A stretch of DNA of 64,000 nucleotides from NCBI RefSeq assembly GCF_001274785.1, contig NZ_LHPI01000001.1, forward strand, positions 186,001 through 250,000. The letters run 5' to 3'. Position 1 is the stretch's first letter; each line of letters begins with the position of its first letter. The notes beneath the pieces are model-generated. The model was given only the letters and a program-made list of their open reading frames with translations, was not told where the DNA came from and searched no databases. This document shows, piece after piece, positions 1-8,429 of the stretch. Source of the stretch: Vibrio hepatarius. Lineage in GTDB: Bacteria; Pseudomonadota; Gammaproteobacteria; Enterobacterales; Vibrionaceae. A program made the translations under genes and the position numbers.

Positions 1-170
1 GATAGAGCTTGGCTTTCAATGATGGTTAACCCTGATTCGACGGCATACGATCCAGCAAGTAAGCCCCAAGGGATCACCGCAATACTAAGTGGTAACATCG
101 CAACCGTGCCTTGCAGGAATAAACGGCTACGGGAAGGATTGGCAATAGAATTCAAACTTATAGTACTCAT
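1..170 (-). CDS. azlC: AzlC family branched-chain amino acid exporter subunit (partial, 5' end only)
   Basis: Only the first 56 codons lie in the window; the rest continues off the left edge. The translated start runs from a short polar head into a hydrophobic segment, followed by the AGSYAVESGLTIIESQAL stretch typical of AzlC proteins near the first membrane span. AzlC works with the small AzlD protein to export branched-chain amino acids or analogues; azlD would lie further left and is not visible. The ATG at 170-168 has no clear Shine-Dalgarno. It lies 76 bases downstream of, and on the same strand as, the AraC-type gene, so that regulator is a plausible controller. Family identity is a recognition call on a short piece. 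Confidence 0.75.
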   Translation of the reverse strand, partial: MSTISLNSIANPSRSRLFLQGTVAMLPLSIAVIPWGLLAGSYAVESGLTIIESQAL

Positions 171-246
171 TATTGTCTCAAATTGTGTTCACTTGCCCCT
201 ATTTAGACACTTGGGCAAAGCCAACGCTTGTACAAAACTGCTGTTG

Positions 247-1086
247 TTATTTACGTTTGCCCTTCTGTGGTTTGTACTGTCTCGGTGTCACGCCCATCGC
301 GCGCTTAAAATGACGGTGGAAGTGGCTTTGGTCATGAAATCCGGTTTCTTGTGCGACGTCAGAGATGTCCATCCCTTGTCGCAATAACTGCTTAGACAAG
401 CGTAAACGAGACTGGATTTGATACGCATGTGGCGGAAAGCCAAACTCTTTCTGGAAGCTGCGCGCCAAATAATACGGGCTTAAACCCGCAAGCTTGGCAA
501 GGTCGTCTAAGCTCACATCCGCCTGAGGGAAATCATCCAAAAACTCTTTAACTAGCTTGAGTTGTCTTTGGGTTCGCGTTTGTGGCTCCCAATCTAAGCG
601 AGATTTACTGTGTCGGCTAATCAGCTTAACCAAAGTGCCGTAGACCAAGGTTTCACGTAGAAGTTTGTTGTCCGATTTCGCTAAGGTATCGAACACCATA
701 CGCAGTTGCTGCGCCATCTCTGGGTCATAAACCACAGGTTCAGGAAAGTAAGGCACAGAGCCTTGTGGGAGTAAGCCTTCGGTCAGCGACGCAAACTGTT
801 CTGGCAGTGGGTACATGGCTTTGTATTCCCAGCCGCCTTTGGTTGCGGTTTGACCGTTATGCACTTCATCAGCGTTGACTAAGATAATACTGTCTTGGGG
901 AGCAATGTGATTGCCGCCAGTGCGATAAAAACGTTGTGCGCCTTTTTCAATAACGCCCACGGTGTAGCCTTCATGGCTATGACGCGAAAAGTTCTGGTTG
1001 GTGTACTTGGCATCAAGGAGTTCAAGCCCGCCCAGTTCACTGGCCAGCTGAAAGTTTGCTGATTCCTTTTCCGTATGATGCGCCAT
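247..1086 (-). CDS. AraC family transcriptional regulator
   Basis: The protein has 279 residues. The N-terminal half is a cupin-type ligand-binding domain (HSHEGYTVGVIEKG near residue 36). The C-terminal ~100 residues form a double helix-turn-helix of AraC type (SLDDLAKLAGLSPYYLARSF, then DISDVAQETGFHDQSHFHRH). The ATG at 1086 is preceded by GAGGAAG at good spacing. It lies directly upstream of the azlC gene on the same strand, so it probably controls that exporter, perhaps in response to an amino acid. The ligand cannot be read from sequence. It is divergent from the LysE-type exporter at 1299, and the 212-base gap between them could hold shared operators. Confidence 0.92.
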   Translation of the reverse strand: MAHHTEKESANFQLASELGGLELLDAKYTNQNFSRHSHEGYTVGVIEKGAQRFYRTGGNHIAPQDSIILVNADEVHNGQTATKGGWEYKAMYPLPEQFASLTEGLLPQGSVPYFPEPVVYDPEMAQQLRMVFDTLAKSDNKLLRETLVYGTLVKLISRHSKSRLDWEPQTRTQRQLKLVKEFLDDFPQADVSLDDLAKLAGLSPYYLARSFQKEFGFPPHAYQIQSRLRLSKQLLRQGMDISDVAQETGFHDQSHFHRHFKRAMGVTPRQYKPQKGKRK

Positions 1087-1298
1087 TGCACTTCCTCTGT
1101 TCGCGTCCCTTTTGCAGTCTAGCCTAACGGGGTTTGAATTTTTTGTACAAAATTGCGCTTTTTATTTGAACTATTTACGTTAACGTTTGCTTGTTATTTG
1201 TTCTGGGTGTTGGCTATTTTACTTCCATCTTTATTATGGATTGAGAACTTATGTTGGTATAAAATCCCGCACTTTCTTGTTCCTGTAATATAATAATT

Positions 1299-1931
1299 AT
1301 GATTGATTTATCAGTGCTACCCGTCTATTTGACGGCTGTGGTCGCACTTTTGCTACTGCCGGGACCAGATATGTTGTTGATTGCCAGCTCAAGTATGAGC
1401 TACGGACGTAAAGTGGGGATCTTTGCGAGCTTGGGTAACGCGACATCTGGAGTGATTCTAACGTTATTAGCGGCGCTAGGGGTGTCGGCGTTGATCGCCA
1501 TGAGCCCAATTGCGCTCAAAGCGCTTCATCTACTTGGTGGTGCATACCTGCTTAAGATGGGGTGGGACTGTTTACGCGCCAGTGCATCTGATGCACCGCA
1601 ACTCGGTGGTACGAGTAAAGTTGCGACCACGTTTTATCAACGAGCCTTGGTGAGTAATTTACTCAATCCGAAAGCCTTGGTGTTCTTTGTGATGTTCTTG
1701 CCACAGTTTGTATCAAGTAATATTACCGCGACGTCTGGTGAACAGATGCTTGCGCTAGGCTTATTGCTGAATGTGCTGGGTTTAGCGTTTAACTTACTGC
1801 TGGTCGCTTTGGTTGGCACTCTAGGTAAGCCTTTGCTTGAAAACGCCAAATTCAGAACCTATCAACATAAGTTTATGGGTTTAATCTTCGTGATATTGGC
1901 GCTGTGGATGCTAAGTTCATTTGCCAGTTAA
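1299..1931 (+). CDS. LysE/RhtB family amino acid exporter
   Basis: The protein has 210 residues and about six hydrophobic membrane spans. It carries the family signature near the N-terminus (LLLLPGPDMLLIASSS, residues ~17-32) and the SNLLNPKALVFFVMFLPQF motif around residue 114-132. RhtB/LysE proteins expel amino acids or homoserine lactone-like compounds from the cytoplasm. The ATG at 1299 has no convincing Shine-Dalgarno, but no better start fits the conserved N-terminus. It is followed by a hairpin terminator. The AraC-AzlC pair lies just upstream on the other strand, so two different amino acid exporters sit back to back. The substrate is unknown. Confidence 0.9.
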   Translation: MIDLSVLPVYLTAVVALLLLPGPDMLLIASSSMSYGRKVGIFASLGNATSGVILTLLAALGVSALIAMSPIALKALHLLGGAYLLKMGWDCLRASASDAPQLGGTSKVATTFYQRALVSNLLNPKALVFFVMFLPQFVSSNITATSGEQMLALGLLLNVLGLAFNLLLVALVGTLGKPLLENAKFRTYQHKFMGLIFVILALWMLSSFAS

Positions 1932-1952
1932 GCCACTTTTTGGCACAGTTTT

Positions 1953-1979
1953 AAAGGTCAGCATTTGCTGGCCTTTTTA
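1953..1979 (+). terminator. Rho-independent terminator after LysE-type gene
   Basis: AAGGTCAGCA and TGCTGGCCTT pair around a short loop and are followed by a T run. It lies 20 bases past the stop codon of the exporter gene. Confidence 0.75.
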
Positions 1980-1993
1980 ATAGGGAAGTTGTT

Positions 1994-2413
1994 ATGCACA
2001 TACAGTTCATGTTGAACCCGCCAAAAAACATCAAAGATCTCATCTACAACGGGCTAAAGTCCTTCAACTTAAAACACTTTCCTGATGAAGAAATGCAGTC
2101 ATTGGCTTGCGTCGCTGAAGATCCGGGCGGGAACTTTCTCGGCGGATTAACCGGCCAGATTTTTACCAACACGTTATTTGTCGAGTTTCTATGGTTGGAT
2201 GACAGCAACCGTTCTGCAGGCATTGGTTCAAAGCTGATGGCAGAAGTGGAGCAACAGGCCAAGAAACTTGGTGTAACCGACATCTACTTGGATACCTATA
2301 CATTCCAAGCTCCGGGCTTCTACGCCAAGCTCGGTTTCGAGGAAGTGGGGCGTTACACTGGCTTTCCAACTCGTGGCGTCGATAAAATCTTCTTACAAAA
2401 GAAAATTGCCTAG
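1994..2413 (+). CDS. GNAT family N-acetyltransferase
   Basis: The protein has 139 residues. It shows the acetyl-CoA pyrophosphate-binding motif RSAGIGSKLM (about residues 73-82) followed by the amphipathic helix, and the C-terminal APGFYAKLGFEEVGRY motif typical of GNAT enzymes. It would transfer an acetyl group from acetyl-CoA to an unknown amine. The ATG at 1994 follows GGGAAG. It stands between the terminator of the exporter gene and the scsB start, so it is probably transcribed alone. Confidence 0.88.
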   Translation: MHIQFMLNPPKNIKDLIYNGLKSFNLKHFPDEEMQSLACVAEDPGGNFLGGLTGQIFTNTLFVEFLWLDDSNRSAGIGSKLMAEVEQQAKKLGVTDIYLDTYTFQAPGFYAKLGFEEVGRYTGFPTRGVDKIFLQKKIA

Positions 2414-2543
2414 TTTGAGCAGTTCTTTATGTTAGTGCGGTCTTATAACGGATCTCATAAGGTTTGGTGAAAACGTGTTTCGCCAAATCCTATCCCGCAC
2501 GTGACAATGTGAGTTGTCACGGACGGTCAAGTTTGGAAAACAT

Positions 2544-4649
2544 ATGAACCGCATACTAAATATAAAACTGTTTAAACAGCTCGTTGGCCTAATTACGCTT
2601 GCTCTACTTATTGGCTTTTCCTCTCTATCGGTAGCGACTGAAACCGGGTGGATGAGCAATCCTCAGCATCCCCCAGTACAAACTCGATTTGTTATCACCG
2701 GGCAATCCAACTCGGCGCAACCATCGGTTGAAGGCTTTCTCGAAGTAAAGCTAGAAGAAGGCTGGAAAACATACTGGCGTAATCCCGGTGAAGGTGGCGT
2801 TGCCCCTAAAATAGATTGGAGTGGTTCGAGCAACCTCAATGACGTTCAGTGGCATTGGCCGTTTCCACAGCGATTTGACCTGCTAGGCATCAGCACGCTC
2901 GGGTATAAGGATGATGTGGTCATCCCGATGACTCTGAATCTTCAAGATTGGCAACGTCCTGTTGAACTGAACGCCAAGCTGACACTCTCTTCGTGTGACA
3001 CCGTGTGCGTGTTGACCGACTACCCGTTTTCGCTCACGTTTATTCCTAGCCAATTGGCGGTTTCTGAATCTGACGCTTACCGCTATGCGCAGGCAATCAG
3101 TCAGGTGCCAAAAGGTACCGCGCAAATTCTTGCCTCGGAAGCGACTTGGGACCAACAGAACAAACTGCTGAGCGTTAAACTCAGCAAAGCATTACCTTGG
3201 CAATCTCCGGAGCTGGTGGTTGACTCGTTTGATTCGCGCGGTAAAGAGTACAGCTTCACACCACTTACGACACAACTCGATAACGGCGCCGTGTCAGTCA
3301 CGTTTCGCGTGTCGAGCTGGATGAATGACATCGACCTGAATCAAATCCCTCTGCAAGTGTCAGTGAAAGACGAGGGGCTACTGGCTGAAGTTGAGTTGCA
3401 AGCTCGCGCGGGTGTGATCGAGGGTTACAACAGCTCGATCTTAATCATGCTCGGCTTTGCATTCATCGGCGGCTTGATTCTCAACATCATGCCGTGTGTG
3501 TTACCAGTGCTAGGGATGAAGCTGAGTAGCGTAGTGTCTGCTCATGGCCTCAAACGCGGACAAGTTCGTCGACAGTTTCTTTCGTCATCCGCGGGTATTT
3601 TGTGTTCGTTTTGGTTGCTGGCTGGCTTCTTGTGGATTTTGAAGCTGACGGGCAGTGCGGTCGGTTGGGGGATTCAGTTCCAAAGCGGCTGGTTTATCGG
3701 TTTGATGGTATTGGTGACTGGGTTGTTTGGCGCCAATATGCTTGGTTTGTTCCATATTTCGCTTCCAGCGCGAATGACCACTTGGCTTGCGGCAAAGGGG
3801 GATGAGTCACAACTTGGTCACTTTACTCAGGGCATGTTTGCCACACTATTAGCAACGCCTTGTTCTGCACCATTTCTTGGCACTGCAGTGGCGTTTGCTC
3901 TGGCAGCAAGCAGCGTAGAGTTGTTTGTTATTTTTACTGCATTGGGCTTGGGAATGGCGTTTCCTTGGTTGTTGGTGTCGGCTTTTCCGCGTCTTGCCAC
4001 CTTGTTACCCAAGCCAGGTGCGTGGCTCAACAAGGTTAAGTCTTTGTTTGGCATTATGATGTTCGGCACTAGCTTGTGGTTACTCAGCTTGCTCAGTAAT
4101 CATTTACCAGTGTTTTGGGTGGTGGTTATTGCTCTTGTCGCCCTTGTGCTGCTACTAAAAGCCATCAAGCGTGTGTATGGCGATAAGCTGTTTGTTTTAT
4201 CGGGCGGATTTTTGATGATGGCTTTGGCTGGCTCTCTGATCCTCGGCAGCATGACGACAGATAAGTGGGTGACTCCGCTGCCTGATGATTTGGTGTGGCG
4301 AACGCTGGATCAGAGCGCGATTTCAACCGCAGTAAGTGCGGGTAAGACAGTGTTTGTGAATGTGACTGCGGACTGGTGTGTGACCTGTCAAGCCAACAAG
4401 GTGGGTGTGATTCTACAAGACCCGGTTTACTCCACGTTAAAGCTGGAGTCGGTTGTCGCGATGCAAGGGGATTGGACTCATCCTGACAGTGACGTTAGCC
4501 GTTATTTACGTGAAAATGGCCGCTTTGGTGTGCCGTTCAATATTGTTTATGGCCCCGCTGCGCCAGAGGGCATTCCTCTGCCAGTGATTTTAAATGACAA
4601 AGCGGTGATTCAAGCGATAAACGCCGCGAGTGGAGGAGCTGGCTCGTGA
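2544..4649 (+). CDS. scsB: ScsB-like membrane thiol:disulfide reductase (DsbD family)
   Basis: DsbD-type electron carrier of 701 residues that moves reducing power from cytoplasmic thioredoxin to the periplasm. A signal peptide is followed by an N-terminal periplasmic domain with a CDTVC motif near residue 152. The central part has about eight membrane spans, with the paired transmembrane cysteines in IMPCVLPVLG (~315) and TPCSAPFLG (~438). The C-terminal thioredoxin-like domain has ADWCVTCQ near residue 611. The long N-terminal domain places it with ScsB (copper-sensitivity suppressor) rather than classical DsbD. I chose the ATG at 2544, which follows GGAAAA, over a TTG at 2514. The stop overlaps the scsD start by four bases, so the two are co-translated. 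Confidence 0.87.
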   Translation: MNRILNIKLFKQLVGLITLALLIGFSSLSVATETGWMSNPQHPPVQTRFVITGQSNSAQPSVEGFLEVKLEEGWKTYWRNPGEGGVAPKIDWSGSSNLNDVQWHWPFPQRFDLLGISTLGYKDDVVIPMTLNLQDWQRPVELNAKLTLSSCDTVCVLTDYPFSLTFIPSQLAVSESDAYRYAQAISQVPKGTAQILASEATWDQQNKLLSVKLSKALPWQSPELVVDSFDSRGKEYSFTPLTTQLDNGAVSVTFRVSSWMNDIDLNQIPLQVSVKDEGLLAEVELQARAGVIEGYNSSILIMLGFAFIGGLILNIMPCVLPVLGMKLSSVVSAHGLKRGQVRRQFLSSSAGILCSFWLLAGFLWILKLTGSAVGWGIQFQSGWFIGLMVLVTGLFGANMLGLFHISLPARMTTWLAAKGDESQLGHFTQGMFATLLATPCSAPFLGTAVAFALAASSVELFVIFTALGLGMAFPWLLVSAFPRLATLLPKPGAWLNKVKSLFGIMMFGTSLWLLSLLSNHLPVFWVVVIALVALVLLLKAIKRVYGDKLFVLSGGFLMMALAGSLILGSMTTDKWVTPLPDDLVWRTLDQSAISTAVSAGKTVFVNVTADWCVTCQANKVGVILQDPVYSTLKLESVVAMQGDWTHPDSDVSRYLRENGRFGVPFNIVYGPAAPEGIPLPVILNDKAVIQAINAASGGAGS

Positions 4650-5149
4650 AGAAAACATTCCTTTCTCGATTGAAAGAGCTCACGCTTTACATCGTACTTG
4701 GTTTGGTGATCGTGGCCAGTGTGGATTGGTATCGTAGCCAAGATATGCCGAAAGACGTGGCAATGGATTTTTCGGTGCAAACGATGGACGGACGCGTAGT
4801 CAATATCAATCAACTCAGTCAGGAGCAACCGGTCGTGATCTATTTTTGGGCGACCTGGTGCGGAGCGTGTAAATTTGTCAGTCCAACGGTCAACTGGCTC
4901 AGTGATCATTACACTGTCGTGGCAGTTTCAGGGTCGTCAGGATCTGACCAAAGAGTCAAAGCGTTTTTGCAACAGAAAGGCTACCAGTTTGACAATATCA
5001 ATGACCAAAATGGTGGCCTATTCAAGCAGTGGGGCATCTCATTAACGCCAACGATTTTTGTCGTGAAGGATGGAGAGGTTGCCAGTGTGACGACGGGAAT
5101 AACCACACCACCGGGATTGCTCGCTCGGATATGGTTAGCGCAGATTTGA
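4646..5149 (+). CDS. scsD: ScsD-like membrane-anchored thioredoxin (protein disulfide oxidoreductase)
   Basis: The protein has 167 residues. One N-terminal membrane anchor is followed by a TlpA/thioredoxin fold facing the periplasm, with the active site WATWCGACK (~residues 68-76) and the cis-proline loop SLTPTIFVV. It starts with GTG, overlapping the scsB stop as GTGA, behind a strong GGAGGAG. It is probably reduced by ScsB. The Scs system of enterobacteria also has ScsC (a soluble DsbG-like partner) and ScsA; neither is present here. A strong hairpin terminator follows. Confidence 0.87.
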   Translation: MKKTFLSRLKELTLYIVLGLVIVASVDWYRSQDMPKDVAMDFSVQTMDGRVVNINQLSQEQPVVIYFWATWCGACKFVSPTVNWLSDHYTVVAVSGSSGSDQRVKAFLQQKGYQFDNINDQNGGLFKQWGISLTPTIFVVKDGEVASVTTGITTPPGLLARIWLAQI

Positions 5150-5167
5150 CCTCAATCTATCGGTCAT

Positions 5168-5206
5168 AAAAAAGCCTCCATTCTGTATTCGGAATGGAGG
5201 CTTTTT
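5168..5206. terminator. Bidirectional terminator between scsD and the phosphohexomutase gene
   Basis: AAAAAGCCTCCATTC pairs with GGAATGGAGGCTTTTT. The A run on one side and T run on the other let it stop transcription from both convergent genes. Confidence 0.88.
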
Positions 5207-5244
5207 ACTACGTTTTAAATCATTTAATCTTTTAAATCATAAGG

Positions 5245-6948
5245 TTAAATGGTGTGCTGGTGCTCGGCGATCAAGAGGTCCATGGCAAGATCGGCTTTCT
5301 CGTAAGCTTCGGCAAACGATTCCGCTGGATCAAAAGGTTCCACGACCTCGTAGTAGCATTTCAGTTTTGGCTCGGTTCCCGAAGGGCGAACGATCACGCG
5401 CGCTCCACCGGAAAGGTGGTAAATCAGAACATCACTGGCTGGTAGGTCGATACTCTCTGTTTTGCCATCCGCGTAAGTACGGGTGAGTGCTTTAAGGTCT
5501 TCTAATAATTCGACACTGCGGCCGGCAATCATTGTTGGCTGCGCGGCACGCAGTTTATCGCCAACAGGCGGGTCTTTAGGATCCAAGGCGGTGCTATGTT
5601 GCGCGTTGACATACATGCCGTGCTGACGATAAATCGCTTCTAATTGATCCCAAACGGTCTTGCCTTGGCTTTTCAACTCGGCGGTGAGCTGGGCAAAAGC
5701 AACCAGTGCCGACAGTCCGTCTTTATCCCACACCTTGTTGCCAACGGTATAACCGAGTGCTTCTTCATAAGCGAACAGGAACTGCTTCTCCGCAGTTTGC
5801 TTTTGCATCGCAATGTTGGTCAGCCACTTAAAGCCCGTCAGTGTTTGGTAGTATTCCGCACCCATCGAACGGGCGATTTTACTCAGCAGAGTCGAAGAGA
5901 CAATGGTGTTACCGACCAGTTGCTTGCTAGCGTCGGTTTTGTTCAACAGATAGTAACCAAACAGCGAGCCGACTTGGTCACCAGTTAGCATTTGGTGTTC
6001 GCCATCCGGTTTGCGCGCGGCGACGGCAAATCGGTCTGCATCGGGGTCATTGGCGCAAGCAATATCCGCATTGTTGACTTTCGCTAGGGCGATAACCATG
6101 TCCATTGCGCCGTCTTCTTCTGGGTTAGGGAAGTTAACCGTCGGGAAGCTGCCATCTGGTTCGCGTTGTTCTTTTACACTGTAAACCTTTGTAAAACCAG
6201 CATCTTGCAGAAGAGTCTCTGCCATCTCTGCGCCAACACCGTGCATGGCGGTGTAAGCAACGCCAATCGATTCTGGTGCGGTATGGTTCGCTAATAGTGG
6301 ATTGGTGTTCATGGTGCTGCGGTAGGTTTGGTAGTAATCGTCTTTTAGCCAAACGAGCAAACCGTGCTTTTCCGCATCATCAAGTGACATCAGAGGGACA
6401 GGCTTTGTTGCTGCTTGTTCGATTTCGGCTGCGATACCTGAGTCATGAGGAGGAATGATTTGTGCGCCGTTTTCCCAGTACACTTTAAAGCCGTTGTACT
6501 CGGGGGGGTTATGGCTCGCAGTGACGACGACTGCAGCCGCTGCGTTGAAGTGTTTAACACCGAAAGCGACTATAGGCGTCGCGGCGACTTTGTGGGTCAG
6601 ATACACCTTGATGCCAAGGCTTGTTAAAACAGACGCGGTATCGTGGGCAAACTGACACGAGTCAGGTCGACCATCGTAACCTATTACCACACCACGTTGA
6701 GCAGCGTCTTTGATTTGTTCGATCAGATAGTGACCAAGCCCGGTTGCGGTTTCTTGGATCACTAGTCTGTTCATACGGTTTGGACCACAACCGACTTTAC
6801 CACGAAGACCAGCTGTCCCAAATTCGAGACGACGGCTAAATCTGTCTTCCAACTCGGCAATGTTTTGCTCGTCTATCAGATGCTGTAACTCTTCACGTGT
6901 ACGTGGGTCTGGGTCTTTTTCTAACCAACGCGTTACTTGTTCCATCAT
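5245..6948 (-). CDS. Phosphoglucomutase/phosphomannomutase-type phospho-sugar mutase
   Basis: Alpha-D-phosphohexomutase of 567 residues, interconverting hexose 1- and 6-phosphates. The four family signatures are present: TASHNPPEYNG with the phosphorylated serine (~residue 148), the magnesium loop DPDADRF, the sugar-binding FAYEEALGY, and the phosphate-binding RPSGTEPKLK. The length and N-terminal FGTAGLRG motif place it with the PGM2-like branch rather than with the classical Pgm of E. coli. Two ATGs lie in tandem at 6948 and 6945; GAAGG stands upstream. The gene is convergent with scsD and divergent from the cytochrome oxidase operon. Confidence 0.92.
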   Translation of the reverse strand: MMEQVTRWLEKDPDPRTREELQHLIDEQNIAELEDRFSRRLEFGTAGLRGKVGCGPNRMNRLVIQETATGLGHYLIEQIKDAAQRGVVIGYDGRPDSCQFAHDTASVLTSLGIKVYLTHKVAATPIVAFGVKHFNAAAAVVVTASHNPPEYNGFKVYWENGAQIIPPHDSGIAAEIEQAATKPVPLMSLDDAEKHGLLVWLKDDYYQTYRSTMNTNPLLANHTAPESIGVAYTAMHGVGAEMAETLLQDAGFTKVYSVKEQREPDGSFPTVNFPNPEEDGAMDMVIALAKVNNADIACANDPDADRFAVAARKPDGEHQMLTGDQVGSLFGYYLLNKTDASKQLVGNTIVSSTLLSKIARSMGAEYYQTLTGFKWLTNIAMQKQTAEKQFLFAYEEALGYTVGNKVWDKDGLSALVAFAQLTAELKSQGKTVWDQLEAIYRQHGMYVNAQHSTALDPKDPPVGDKLRAAQPTMIAGRSVELLEDLKALTRTYADGKTESIDLPASDVLIYHLSGGARVIVRPSGTEPKLKCYYEVVEPFDPAESFAEAYEKADLAMDLLIAEHQHTI

Positions 6949-7259
6949 AGTCTGTCTACCTTCTTCAATCGTTACCCCAAGTGTATGACATTTGGGAGGT
7001 TATGACTGATAACGATTATCATTTGTGGTAACGCAATCGCTAAACTGCGCTTGTGCCAAAGAAGTAATATCACTTTCTTGCACAATCTAAAAACGCCAAC
7101 TAGCTTTTATTAACATAAATATAACAAATTACATCAGTTTTGCTGTTTACAAATAATTCTCTACGTCCCCAAGAATCAGTGGAAATTTTTGCTTGGAAGT
7201 CCGAATAGGTCGTCTTGGAAAGCTAGCCAAATAAGGCGAAAAGGCAAAGGAGAGGTCTT
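6949..7259. other. Divergent promoter region between phosphohexomutase gene and coxB
   Basis: A 311-base gap without coding potential. It is AT-rich in its right half (7081-7160) and contains the Fur-box-like palindrome listed separately. Strong AAGGAGAGG stands at its right end before coxB. I see no hairpin terminator. Confidence 0.6.
7007..7021. promoter_or_regulatory. Probable Fur box
   Basis: TGATAAC-G-ATTATCA matches the 7-1-7 Fur inverted repeat (TGATAAT-N-ATTATCA) with one mismatch. It lies about 240 bases before coxB and about 60 bases before the phosphohexomutase start, so either gene or both could be iron-responsive. Confidence 0.6.
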
Positions 7260-8429
7260 TTGAAAAGATTGCAAGTAACATTGTGGCGAGTGACTGGCTT
7301 GTTGTTTGCTGGCTATGCTGCTTCCTCCGGTGCAGAAGAGCGCACCTTCAACATGACAAAAGGCGTCACGGACATTAGCGGTAAAGTCTACGACCTGCAC
7401 ATGTTGATCTTTTACATCTGCTGCGCGATTGCGTTGGTGGTGTTTGGTGCGATGTTCTATTCGATGTACCACCACCGCAAGTCCAAAGGCGCGGTCGCTG
7501 CTCATTTCCATGAAAGTACCAAAGTCGAAATTATCTGGACGGTGATTCCGATCATTATCCTTGTCTTAATGGCCATTCCGGCGACCAAAACCTTAGTCGC
7601 GATGGAAGATACATCTCAATCTGACCTAACGATTAGAATCACGGGCTCTCAATGGAAGTGGCACTACAGCTATTTTAACGAAGACGTCGAGTTTTACAGC
7701 TTGCTCGCCACCAGTCAGAAAGCGATCGATGGTGTGGAAGAAAAAGGCGCGCACTACTTGCTAGAAGTCGACAACCCGTTGGTGCTGCCAATTAATCGCA
7801 AAGTCCGATTCTTGCTGACGTCAGACGATGTTATCCACTCTTGGTGGGTGCCCGATTTTGCAGTGAAGAAAGACACCATTCCTGGCTTTATCAATGAGGC
7901 GTGGACGCGCATTGATGAACCGGGCGTGTATCGTGGTCAATGTGCTGAGTTATGTGGCCGTGCTCATGGCTTTATGCCGGTCGTGGTCCATGCCATGGAA
8001 GAGCAAGAGTACGACCAATGGTTGATCGCGAAGAAGCAAGAGATCGCCAAAGCAAAAGAAGAAGCGGCGGCTTCACTGACTGCCACTTTGTCTAAAGATG
8101 AGTTGATGACATTGGGTGAAAAAACGTATCTAGACCGCTGCGCTGTCTGTCACCAGGCAAATGGCGCGGGTATCCCAGGTGCATTCCCTGCGATCACGGG
8201 CAGTAAAGTTGCGACCGGAGAGGTGAGCACTCATATCGATACGGTGCTGAATGGTCGTCCGGGAACGGCAATGCAGGCGTTTGCCAATCAACTTACTGAC
8301 AAAGAAATCGCTGCTGTGGTGACTTATCAGCGCAACGGGTTAGGCAACAGTACGGGTGATCTTGTTCAGGCATCCGATGTGAACGCGATGAGAGCGTCTG
8401 AATCGCCAACCTCTAAGGAGGGAGAATGA
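7260..8429 (+). CDS. coxB: Cytochrome c oxidase subunit II with C-terminal cytochrome c domain
   Basis: Subunit II of an aa3-type terminal oxidase (389 residues). It takes electrons from cytochrome c and passes them through the CuA centre to subunit I. It has a signal peptide, two membrane spans, then the cupredoxin domain with CuA ligands in IHSWWVPDF (~192) and [14 protein letters not shown] (~226-239). A fused cytochrome c domain has the haem-binding CAVCH near residue 294 (caa3-like). The start is TTG at 7260, supported by AAGGAGAGG five bases upstream and the absence of an in-frame ATG before the mature domain. It is the first gene of the operon and overlaps coxA by four bases. Confidence 0.95.
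   Translation: MKRLQVTLWRVTGLLFAGYAASSGAEERTFNMTKGVTDISGKVYDLHMLIFYICCAIALVVFGAMFYSMYHHRKSKGAVAAHFHESTKVEIIWTVIPIIILVLMAIPATKTLVAMEDTSQSDLTIRITGSQWKWHYSYFNEDVEFYSLLATSQKAIDGVEEKGAHYLLEVDNPLVLPINRKVRFLLTSDDVIHSWWVPDFAVKKDTIPGFINEAWTRIDEPGVYRGQCAELCGRAHGFMPVVVHAMEEQEYDQWLIAKKQEIAKAKEEAAASLTATLSKDELMTLGEKTYLDRCAVCHQANGAGIPGAFPAITGSKVATGEVSTHIDTVLNGRPGTAMQAFANQLTDKEIAAVVTYQRNGLGNSTGDLVQASDVNAMRASESPTSKEGE

Noticed and set aside
19..387. Plus-strand open frame at the left edge
   Set aside because: It lies opposite the azlC start and the AraC-type C-terminus, both of which have clear family sequence; the frame has no family features.
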